Shown: one piece after another, positions 6,480 through 13,533 of the stretch
Numbering within the stretch: the first letter of the stretch is position 1
Layout: every line of letters starts with the position of its first letter
Assembly (NCBI GenBank): GCA_903898185.1
Contig: CAIUEN010000083.1
Location: 1 to 33,636 of the forward strand
From: an uncultured Verrucomicrobiales bacterium
Lineage (GTDB): Bacteria > Verrucomicrobiota > Verrucomicrobiia > Limisphaerales > Palsa-1400
Direction of reading: 5' to 3'
DNA: 33,636 nucleotides
Made by a program: the position numbers and the translations under genes
The notes under the pieces: model-generated
The model's database searches: none
What the model was told of the DNA's origin: nothing
Seen by the model: the letters and a program-made list of their open reading frames with translations, nothing else

Positions 6480-7721
6480 ATGAAAATGAATAAATGGACA
6501 GTAACGCTGGCAAGCTTCGGGTTGGTTAGCCTTGCTTCCGCACAAGTAGAACAACCCAAATTGGTCTCGTTGGGGACCGCGCTCTCGGCCACCACAATCA
6601 GTGGTTACGTCGATACCTCGGCTCAATGGGACCTCGGCACCGGCAACAACAATGTTGCCCCGTTTGCTTTCAATAAAGGCAAACAGGATGGATTCAACCT
6701 CAATTCAGCCGATGTTAACATTTCCAAGGCCATTGATCCCTCGGTACCTTGGTCGGCTGGTTACACTGTTGATCTGCTATTTGGCCCTGATGCTGGTGCT
6801 GTGACTGGCAACACCGCCAACGGTCTTAATGAAAGCCTGCGCCAAGCCTATGTCGATCTGAGCTTTCCGGTTGGCAATTATCCTGACCTGAAGGTTGGCC
6901 GTTTCGACCAACTTCTCGGCTTTGAATCGATCGACAGTTATAAGAACCCCAACTTCACCCGTTCCTATGGCTTTACCTTGGAACCGACCGAAAACACCGG
7001 TGCCCTGTTGCACTATAAGTTCACCGATTCAATCGACCTGAACGCCGGCATCGCGAATACTGTGACCACTGGCCAAATCAATGCCCGTGGCACTGGAGGT
7101 CTTGCAGCTCGCGCTGAAAGCCACAAGGCTTACCTCGGACTGCTCACTCTGACTGCCCCGAAGGATTGGGGATTCCTGGCTGAAGACGCGGTTGTCGTAG
7201 GTGTCAGTCACGGTCCCGGTGTTAGCTCTGGTAACCAAGCCGAAGACAAGACACATCTGTACGCCGGTGCAAATCTGAATACCCCACTCAAGGATTTGAC
7301 CTTTGGTGTCGCCTATGACGCCGTGTTTAATACCGACGCATTAAACCCTGACCCGACGCTTCCGGCAAGCCAAGCTTACACGAACTATGGCTATTCGACT
7401 GCAATCGCCGGCTATATTTCCTATAAGGTTAGCGAAAAGCTGCGCACCAGCGTCCGTGCTGAGTATGCCCACGGTAAGGTATTGGGTGTGCTCAATGGTG
7501 GCTGGGACACTACTACCGGAACCAATCCTCAAGCCAACTTCGACAAGGTTTTCGCTTTGACCGGCACGGTCACGTATGACCTCTGGGCCAATGTGCTGAC
7601 CCGTTTGGAAGTCCGTTGGGACCACGCGACCGGTTTGTCCAAGCCCTTCGGCGACGGCACCGTTGTTCCTGGGAAGGAGAATTCCGTCTTGGTTGCTGCC
7701 AACATGGTTTACAAGTTCTAA
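6480..7721 (+). CDS. Outer-membrane beta-barrel porin
   Basis: The 413-residue protein has a signal peptide (MKMNKWTVTLASFGLVSLASA, cleavage likely after residue 21), then alternating amphipathic strands rich in Tyr, Gly and Asn, with DLKVGRFDQLLGFESID and a Thr/Asn-rich loop pattern as in OmpL-like or alginate-type porins. It ends in Tyr-Lys-Phe, the terminal aromatic signature recognised by the Bam machinery. The start at 6480 is supported by GGAGGAA at 6469-6475 and by the signal peptide; the open frame continues far upstream only as a shadow over hpt. Strong promoter, leader structure and terminator suggest high expression as a monocistronic unit. Substrate specificity cannot be read. Confidence 0.85.
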   Translation: MKMNKWTVTLASFGLVSLASAQVEQPKLVSLGTALSATTISGYVDTSAQWDLGTGNNNVAPFAFNKGKQDGFNLNSADVNISKAIDPSVPWSAGYTVDLLFGPDAGAVTGNTANGLNESLRQAYVDLSFPVGNYPDLKVGRFDQLLGFESIDSYKNPNFTRSYGFTLEPTENTGALLHYKFTDSIDLNAGIANTVTTGQINARGTGGLAARAESHKAYLGLLTLTAPKDWGFLAEDAVVVGVSHGPGVSSGNQAEDKTHLYAGANLNTPLKDLTFGVAYDAVFNTDALNPDPTLPASQAYTNYGYSTAIAGYISYKVSEKLRTSVRAEYAHGKVLGVLNGGWDTTTGTNPQANFDKVFALTGTVTYDLWANVLTRLEVRWDHATGLSKPFGDGTVVPGKENSVLVAANMVYKF

Positions 7722-7740
7722 TCTGATTTAGAATCCACAA

Positions 7741-7770
7741 CCCCTTCTGGATTCCGGAAGGGGTTTTTTT
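7741..7770 (+). terminator. Rho-independent terminator of the porin gene
   Basis: CCCCTTC (7741-7747) pairs with GAAGGGG (7757-7763), with TGGATTCCG as loop and further possible pairing inside, followed by seven T residues. It lies 19 bp after the porin stop codon. Confidence 0.9.
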
Positions 7771-7789
7771 GTGCCCAGCAGCAGTGCAA

Positions 7790-8105
7790 ACTTTGAACGG
7801 GTAAGAATGGTAATTCTTGCGCCGAGAACACGGAACGATCTTACCCGTTTACAGAATAGAGTTATGAACGTAAACACCTTTCCATCTAATCTGCGAAAAT
7901 CTGTGCAATCTGCGGACAACCCTCTGTGAAATCTAAACTTGTCGCGAAAACCTTTGAGGACTTGCCGGAAAGACGGCATGTTGGTGCTGGTCGATACCAA
8001 CGACAACATTATTACCAAACTCCCAACCGTGATTGGAGAGTAATCCGCAGATGACACAGATTAACGCAGATGAAGAACAAGGCATTTATACTTTGAACGG
8101 GTAAG
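7790..8105. mobile_element. MITE-like element, copy A, with central passenger
   Basis: The element starts ACTTTGAACGGGTAAGAATG and ends with the half-site ACTTTGAACGGGTAAG at 8090-8105. Internally the left part (about 7880-7925, ATCTGCGAAAATCTGTGCAA) and the right part (8043-8072, ATCCGCAGATGACACAGATT) form a palindrome shared with copy B at 13218-13433. Copy A has about 110 extra bases (roughly 7925-8033) exactly at the palindrome centre. The insert contains a short frame (ATG 7978, stop 8041-8043, MLVLVDTNDNIITKLPTVIG) that looks like the tail of a lost gene; I cannot name it. Confidence 0.65.
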
Positions 8106-8121
8106 TTTCTCGCAAACGCCT

Positions 8122-8238
8122 CCTACTTCATGATTGGATATTCCTTGTTCGATATTGGATATTCTCCGGAAAAAGAACCACGGAAAACAGGAAAAGAATG
8201 TCCAATATCCAACAAGGAATGTCCAATCATGAAGTAGG
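8122..8238. repeat. Long imperfect inverted repeat, about 46-bp arms
   Basis: The left arm begins CCTACTTCATGATTGGATAT and the right arm ends TCCAATCATGAAGTAGG; the about 46-bp arms differ at only a few positions. Within each arm the word TTGGATATTC or its variant occurs twice. It is non-coding. Confidence 0.8.
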
Positions 8239-8279
8239 GAAGCGCGCCACCCGCAAGTCCGGTTACAGCCTCTGCCAAA

Positions 8280-8308
8280 CAGGGGAAGGCTCGCACGAAG
8301 ACACAAAG
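8280..8308 (+). repeat. Partial copy of the 1081-1276 repeat arm
   Basis: CAGGGGAAGGCTCGCACGAA followed by GACACAAAG matches the left arm at 1081-1110 with one or two differences. It is a single arm without a partner nearby. Confidence 0.65.
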
Positions 8309-8346
8309 CGGGAAGGTGCCCAAACCCCAGCGCCATAGGCGCAATT

Positions 8347-8508
8347 CATACCAGCCTGGGGCATCGCCCCAGGAACATGGGCCAAACTTGGTCAAGCGCT
8401 GAAAGCGCGACTCATTCCCCGTCTCATGATTCGCGCCTTCAGCGCTAGTGAGGTTTTTCGGAGGCTTGCATCCTGGGGCGGCGCTTTCGCTTGCCCCAGG
8501 CTGGTATG
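8347..8508. repeat. Nested palindromic element upstream of prfC
   Basis: Ends CATACCAGCC (8347-8356) and GGCTGGTATG (8499-8508) are perfect inverted repeats. Inside, CCTGGGGC/GCCCCAGG motifs and the pair AGCGCTGAAAGCGCGACTCA and ATGATTCGCGCCTTCAGCGC are also inverted. Together with the preceding elements, this fills almost all of 7790-8508 with repeats. Confidence 0.75.
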
Positions 8509-8610
8509 GCCGACGCCGTTGGCGTCATTCTGGTCGGCCATCTCCAACAGCACCCCGTTCCGCGTAATAACCTTGTGTGGAGACGCTGGTCTGCTAACTT
8601 GCGCGACTCT

Positions 8611-10209
8611 GTGGATATTGCAAAGGAAATTCAGAAACGCCGCACGTTCGCGATCATCTCGCATCCGGACGCCGGCAAGACAACGCTGACCGAAAAGCTC
8701 CTGCTTTACGGCGGCGCAGTGCAGTTGGCGGGGTCGGTGACCGCGCGCAAGAATCAACGCGCGACCACGTCAGACTGGATGGAACTGGAGCGCAAGCGCG
8801 GGATTTCGATCAGTTCCACTGTGCTGCAATTCGATTACGACGGCTACCGGATTAACCTGCTCGATACCCCCGGCCACAAGGATTTTTCCGAAGACACCTA
8901 CCGGGTGCTCACGGCGGTGGACTCGGTGGTGATGGTGATCGACTCCGGAAAAGGCATCGAGTCGCAAACGCGAAAACTCTTCGAGGTTTGCGCCCAACGC
9001 GGGGTTCCAATTTTCACGTTCATGAACAAGTGCGACCGGCCCATGCGCGAACCGCTGGCGCTGCTGGATGAACTGGAAGGGGCGCTGGGGATTGGCGCGT
9101 TCCCGGTCAACTGGCCCATCGGCAATGGGTTCGACTTTCAAGGCGTCTATGACCGCCAATCGAAACAGGTCAGCCTGTTCGAGCGCACGGTGGGTGGACA
9201 ATTTCGCTCTCCGGTGTCCGTAGGAGGTCTGTCGGATCCGATCATTCGCGACCGTTTGGACGAAGCAACCTTCCTCAAAGTCAGCGAAGAACTGGAGATG
9301 CTCGACCTGGCAGGCGAGAACTTTGACCAGGAATCAGTTCTGGCCGGGAAGACAACGCCTGTTTTCTTTGGCAGCGGCGTCAACAATTTCGGAGTTCAAC
9401 TTTTGCTGGATGGTTTTCTAAAGCATTCGCCGCCACCCAAGCCGCGCGTGATGGCGGGCACTCCCATTTCGCCGGAAAATCCTGCGTTCTCAGGGTTCAT
9501 TTTCAAGATTCAGGCCAACATGGACCCGAAGCACCGCGACCGCATCGCGTTTTTGCGCGTCTGTTCGGGAAAATTCGAGCGCGATATGACGGTCTTCCAC
9601 CCGCGTGTTGATCGGAAAGTCCGTCTATCCAGTTCGCACAAGTTGTTTGGAAACGAGCGCGAAACGGTGGACGAAGCCTACCCGGGCGACATCATTGGGC
9701 TGGTCGGCCATGCGGATTTTGGGATTGGAGATACGCTGACGGATGACCCCAGTATTCTCTACAAGGAAATCCCGCGGTTCACACCCGAGGCGTTCGCCTA
9801 CCTGCATAATCCCAACACGGCCAAGTACAAGCAATTTCGCCAGGGTCTGGATCAACTGCTGCAGGAGGGCGTCATCCAGGTTCTGCACCTGCGCGATTCG
9901 GCCACCAAAGTGCCGCTGCTGGCTGCCGTCGGACCTCTGCAATTCGAGGTCGTCCAATTCAGGCTGGAAAGCGAATACGGAGCAGTTTCGCGCCTGGAAG
10001 CCGCGCCGTGGACAGTCGTCCGCTGGTTGCCGCCGGAATTCATGGAGCCTGAGTTGGACGCGCTCTCGTTGCCCACCGGCTCACGGATTGCGTTTGATAT
10101 GGGGCGGAATCCGGTTGTTTTATTTGCCACAGATTGGTCTGCCAATTACTTCATGGAAAGCAACCCAAAGGTGACACTCTCGAAGCTGCCTGTCAAAGCT
10201 CAGGAATGA
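8611..10209 (+). CDS. prfC: Peptide chain release factor 3
   Basis: The 532-residue GTPase has G1 SHPDAGKTTL, the switch region KRGISISS, G3 LDTPGHKDFSEDTYR and G4 NKCDRP, followed by the beta-barrel domain II and the RF3-specific C-terminal domain (VLHLRDSATKVPLLAAVGPLQFEVV). RF3 releases RF1/RF2 from the ribosome after peptide release using GTP. The GTG at 8611 is chosen because it gives VDIAKEIQKRRTFAIISHPDAG, close to the E. coli N-terminus (529 residues total); the TTG at 8599 is a possible alternative. The longer open frame from 8491 runs into a palindromic repeat and is not used. It is followed by a dispersed repeat and then gatB. Confidence 0.95.
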   Translation: MDIAKEIQKRRTFAIISHPDAGKTTLTEKLLLYGGAVQLAGSVTARKNQRATTSDWMELERKRGISISSTVLQFDYDGYRINLLDTPGHKDFSEDTYRVLTAVDSVVMVIDSGKGIESQTRKLFEVCAQRGVPIFTFMNKCDRPMREPLALLDELEGALGIGAFPVNWPIGNGFDFQGVYDRQSKQVSLFERTVGGQFRSPVSVGGLSDPIIRDRLDEATFLKVSEELEMLDLAGENFDQESVLAGKTTPVFFGSGVNNFGVQLLLDGFLKHSPPPKPRVMAGTPISPENPAFSGFIFKIQANMDPKHRDRIAFLRVCSGKFERDMTVFHPRVDRKVRLSSSHKLFGNERETVDEAYPGDIIGLVGHADFGIGDTLTDDPSILYKEIPRFTPEAFAYLHNPNTAKYKQFRQGLDQLLQEGVIQVLHLRDSATKVPLLAAVGPLQFEVVQFRLESEYGAVSRLEAAPWTVVRWLPPEFMEPELDALSLPTGSRIAFDMGRNPVVLFATDWSANYFMESNPKVTLSKLPVKAQE

Positions 10210-10239
10210 AACAGTCTGGTAAGTTTTCGGAGGGAGAGA

Positions 10240-10297
10240 TTAGCGTCTCGCTGACTCTCGACGGAGAGAGGGGCACAGGCAAGGATGCCTATGCTAC
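10240..10297 (-). repeat. Dispersed GTAGCATAGGCATCC repeat, copy 2 (reverse)
   Basis: The sequence is TTAGCGTCTCGCTGAC, then a purine-rich spacer, then GGGCACAGGCAAGGATGCCT and ATGCTAC, the reverse complement of the 5252-5311 element. It sits between prfC and gatB. Confidence 0.8.
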
Positions 10298-10349
10298 CCG
10301 AATCTGAAGTATTGAGATCGCCAAACGCGCGAAGTATGCTCTGAGGCGC

Positions 10350-11777
10350 ATGGACTACGAACCTGTCATCGGGCTGGAAACACACGTCCAGCTTAAAACG
10401 AAATCGAAAATGTGGTGTGGCTGCGCCAATGAATTCGGCGCGCCTCCCAACACCAATGTCTGCCCTGTTTGCCTGGGGTTGCCGGGCGCTCTGCCAGTTG
10501 CCAACGAAGAAGCTCTGCGACTGACCGTGCTCACCGGTCTGCTGCTCCATTGCGAAATCACACCTTACGCCAAGTTCGACCGCAAGAACTACTTCTATCC
10601 GGACATGCCCAAGAACTACCAGATTACCCAATACGATAAACCCTCAACGCGCGCCGGTTATCTGGAGTTTGAATTCGACGGAGGCATTCGGCGCGTCCAT
10701 ATCAACCGGGCGCACCTTGAAGAGGATGTCGGCAAGAGTTTCCATTTCGACCGCTCTAGTGGCGTGGATTTCAACCGCGCCGGCGTTCCGCTGTTGGAGA
10801 TTGTGACCGAACCCGATATCGCCAGCTCGGAAATGGCCTGCAGCTATCTCAATGCGCTCAAGGAAGTTCTCATCTACGGCGGCATCAGCGATGCCGACAT
10901 GGAAAAGGGGATGGTTCGATGCGACGTGAACGTGAGTATCCGGCTCAAAGGCACCACTGAACTGGGCAGGAAAATTGAGATCAAGAACATGAATAGCTTC
11001 AGCGGCGTTCGCCACGCTCTGGAGTATGAAATCCCGCGTCAGATCGAGGTTCTCTCCAAAGGTGGCAAACTGGTGCAGGAGACGCGCCGCTGGGATGACG
11101 GCGGCGGCATCACCGAAACCATGCGCTCCAAAGAGATGGCCCATGATTACCGCTATTTTCCAGAACCGGACCTCATGCCGTTCGTTCCCACTGCGCAGTG
11201 GCTGGCTGAGGTAGCCGCCCGCGTAGTCGAACTGCCCATGGCCAAAAAGCAGCGGTTTATTCGCGAATATCAACTGCCTGCGTCCGACGCTCAGACGTTT
11301 GTCTGGGACGTTCCATTGGGCAACTACTTCGAGGCCATCGCCAAGAAATCGCAAAATCCAAAAGCCATCGCCAATTGGGTCATCAATAACTTGCGCGCCA
11401 AGTTGACCGAAACCCAGACCACGCTGGCGGAACTCAAGTTCAAGCCGGAGAAAATTCTTGAACTGATCGCGCTGGTCGAGAGCAAGAAGATCAGCACAAG
11501 CATTGCGCAAACGGTTTTTGCCGAAATGTTTGCAACAGGCGATGCTCCCGCCCAAATCGTGGAAAAGAAGGGCTTGGCCCAAGTCAGCGACACCGGTTCA
11601 ATCGAGATATTCTGTGACGAAGTCATTGCCGCCAATCAAAAGAGCGCCGACGATTTCCGCGCCGGCAAGGCAGCCGCGTTGAATTTTCTCAAAGGCCAGG
11701 TCATGAAACTGAGCAAGGGCAAGGCAAACCCAAACGTGGTTGGAGAAATTCTGGAAAAGAAGCTGAGGCTGTCATAA
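10350..11777 (+). CDS. gatB: Asp-tRNA(Asn)/Glu-tRNA(Gln) amidotransferase subunit B
   Basis: The 475-residue protein matches GatB over its length. It opens YEPVIGLETHVQLKTKSKMW, then a zinc-binding cysteine set (CGCANEFG...CPVCLGLPGALPVAN), KNYFYPDMPKNYQITQY, EDVGKSFH, DFNRAGVPLLEIVTEPD and HDYRYFPEPDL. The C-terminal about 110 residues form the YqeY-like tail that contacts tRNA. GatB is the kinase subunit of GatCAB, which converts misacylated Glu-tRNA(Gln) or Asp-tRNA(Asn) to the correct amidated form. gatA and gatC are not in this window, so the complex is encoded at split loci. The ATG at 10350 gives a standard N-terminus. Confidence 0.96.
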   Translation: MDYEPVIGLETHVQLKTKSKMWCGCANEFGAPPNTNVCPVCLGLPGALPVANEEALRLTVLTGLLLHCEITPYAKFDRKNYFYPDMPKNYQITQYDKPSTRAGYLEFEFDGGIRRVHINRAHLEEDVGKSFHFDRSSGVDFNRAGVPLLEIVTEPDIASSEMACSYLNALKEVLIYGGISDADMEKGMVRCDVNVSIRLKGTTELGRKIEIKNMNSFSGVRHALEYEIPRQIEVLSKGGKLVQETRRWDDGGGITETMRSKEMAHDYRYFPEPDLMPFVPTAQWLAEVAARVVELPMAKKQRFIREYQLPASDAQTFVWDVPLGNYFEAIAKKSQNPKAIANWVINNLRAKLTETQTTLAELKFKPEKILELIALVESKKISTSIAQTVFAEMFATGDAPAQIVEKKGLAQVSDTGSIEIFCDEVIAANQKSADDFRAGKAAALNFLKGQVMKLSKGKANPNVVGEILEKKLRLS

Positions 11778-11782
11778 ACGTA

Positions 11783-11804
11783 GAACAGGCATCCTTGCCT
11801 GTTC
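11783..11804. terminator. Perfect 9-bp hairpin between convergent gatB and REC gene
   Basis: GAACAGGCA-TCCT-TGCCTGTTC forms a 9-bp stem with a 4-nt loop directly after gatB. There is no T-tract, so termination is possible but unproven. The sequence is related to the GAACAGGCGAGGACGCCTGT repeat found elsewhere in the window. Confidence 0.45.
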
Positions 11805-11875
11805 AAACGGTGGTATCGCAGCCTAAAAAAGGCACACCCCAAGCAGGCTGGAAGCGCTGCTCTACACCTTCATTC

Positions 11876-13075
11876 TCAAAGGTTCGCTTGGGCGATTCTG
11901 CGCTTGAGCACAGACATCAAAGCTTGGAGGGCTAATTCCAGAAAGGCAAAGGATTTGCCGATAAAACCATCCCCGCCGCTTAGACGGGCACGCACCCGAG
12001 TGTCAAAATCTGCCCCGCCGCTCACAAAGAGCACCGGTGTATAACGGTGGGTGGGCAGCGCTCGCAGCTTGGCGCAAAGTTCGTAACCGTTCAGATGAGG
12101 CATCTGCACGTCCAGTATGATCAAATCATAGTTCTTTTCGGCTGCCATTTTATTTGCCGCCAATGGGTCTTCAACACCCTCCGACAGAAGACTGGTATTA
12201 TCGAGTTGGTAGCAAACGGAGCGCAGCGAAACAGCTTCGTCGTCCACCACTAGCACCCGAACCGGCGCGGATCGCAAAAGCCCGAGATCAGCTTTCTTGT
12301 TCAGTAGTTCCGCCATAAAGTCAATCGCATGCGTCAAAGTCCTCGTTGTTGAAGAAGTCAACAGCGATGGGTTCTTGTGCATTTTCAGCAAAACCGGTTC
12401 AAGCACGGCGCTCATCCGGGCGATATCCTCCAAGTCGAGAAGATCGGCCTTTTCGGTGATGCTGTGAACGTCACGATGAAGATCCAGCAACAATGCCTGG
12501 CGATCTTCGTTTGTGGAACTTCTTAGGAGTCGATGAACCAAATCGCGGAGCGCGTGTATAGCGAACGGAACGCTATCGAAGAACGCGCACAACATTTCTG
12601 CCTGGAATTTCTCATCACGCTCCATCCGAGCTGCTGCGGAAAGGGCCGGAAGTTGTTCAGTTGTCTGGAGAGTGCTCGGCGGCGTTGAAAGCATCTTCGG
12701 CGACAAGGCCAGATGCAAAGCTTCGATTACTTGAAGGGGAGAGGAATCCGCTTTGTTGAAGAATTGAGTCGCTCCCGCATCCGTCGTCGCTTCCATCACG
12801 TCCGGAAGGTAGGCGCTGGTATAAACGATGATGGGAGTCTTCTGAAATTGTTTTTGCGCCCGAATCTTTTTCAAGATCTCCAAACCCTCCATTTGGGGGA
12901 GCATCCAATTCAGCAAGATTGCATCGGGAAGCGTTTCATGAGTTCGGCAGAATCCCGTCTGACCATCGCCTGCGACTTCCACTTCAAAACCATCTTTGTT
13001 CAAACGATTCCGATAAATAGTGGCTATAACGGGATCATCCTCGATAATTAAAATTTTCTTCATATATTTTTTCAT
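11876..13075 (-). CDS. REC-Hpt-REC response regulator; first receiver lacks phospho-Asp
   Basis: The 399-residue protein has two receiver domains around a helical Hpt-like segment. Receiver 1 (about residues 6-125) has the acidic cluster IIEDD, Thr/Ser in VYTSAY and Lys108, but the phospho-acceptor position is Asn56 (LLNWMLP, codon AAT). Receiver 2 (about 272-395) is complete: VVDDE, Asp322 in LDVQMP, VSGG and Lys374. The middle (about 155-260) has LHRDVHSITEKADLLDLEDI, like a divergent Hpt helix with His204 as candidate phospho-His. There is no DNA-binding or enzymatic output domain, so it may act as a phosphorelay hub. No kinase gene is adjacent. Alternative start: ATG at 13063. Confidence 0.85.
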   Translation of the reverse strand: MKKYMKKILIIEDDPVIATIYRNRLNKDGFEVEVAGDGQTGFCRTHETLPDAILLNWMLPQMEGLEILKKIRAQKQFQKTPIIVYTSAYLPDVMEATTDAGATQFFNKADSSPLQVIEALHLALSPKMLSTPPSTLQTTEQLPALSAAARMERDEKFQAEMLCAFFDSVPFAIHALRDLVHRLLRSSTNEDRQALLLDLHRDVHSITEKADLLDLEDIARMSAVLEPVLLKMHKNPSLLTSSTTRTLTHAIDFMAELLNKKADLGLLRSAPVRVLVVDDEAVSLRSVCYQLDNTSLLSEGVEDPLAANKMAAEKNYDLIILDVQMPHLNGYELCAKLRALPTHRYTPVLFVSGGADFDTRVRARLSGGDGFIGKSFAFLELALQALMSVLKRRIAQANL

Positions 13076-13217
13076 CTTGGAAACACCAATATTTCTCAGT
13101 GCTCACACTCAACGATAATAGTTTTACACCTCCGTTGGGCCTGCGTATATCTAGCTGTGGGACATGTCAGTACACTTTTGAGCCATCGCCAGTCAGGCAC
13201 AGCGGCCACGATCTGAG

Positions 13218-13433
13218 ACTTTGAACGGGTAAGAATGTTACTCTTTAGAATTATGAACATAATACCTTTCCATCTGATCTGCGAAAATCTGTGCAATCTG
13301 CGGACAATCCTCTATTGGAGACAATCCGCAGATGACGCAGATTTACACAGATTAAAAAGAAGAATTATACTTTGAACGGATAAGATCATTCCTTGTTTGT
13401 GGCGCAAAAGTAACATTCTTACCCGTTCAAAGT
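13218..13433. mobile_element. MITE-like element, copy B, perfect 24-bp terminal inverted repeats
   Basis: Positions 13218-13241 (beginning ACTTTGAACGGGTAAGAATG) are the exact reverse complement of 13410-13433. Between them is a palindrome with ATCTGCGAAAATCTGTGCAA on the left and ATCCGCAGATGACGCAGATT on the right, meeting at TCCTCTATTGGAGA. A 65-bp unit at 13369-13433 matches 1290-1353 and 7790-7854 in reverse. No coding frame is seen. The rest of 13076-13533 has no recognisable gene. Confidence 0.8.
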
Positions 13434-13533
13434 TTACAATGTCTGATGCCTTCGTTCTGAAAACCAGATAACTCTCCCATTGCCAGATTGATTTTGTCTT
13501 TCACGCCCGGCATATCTGCATCATTGTACACCC

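Noticed and set aside
7728-8057. 109-codon minus-strand frame after the porin gene
   Set aside because: It covers the terminator and a MITE-like element; its translation is repeat sequence.
10644-11582. 312-codon minus-strand frame opposite gatB
   Set aside because: Shadow of gatB; no family features or start signals.
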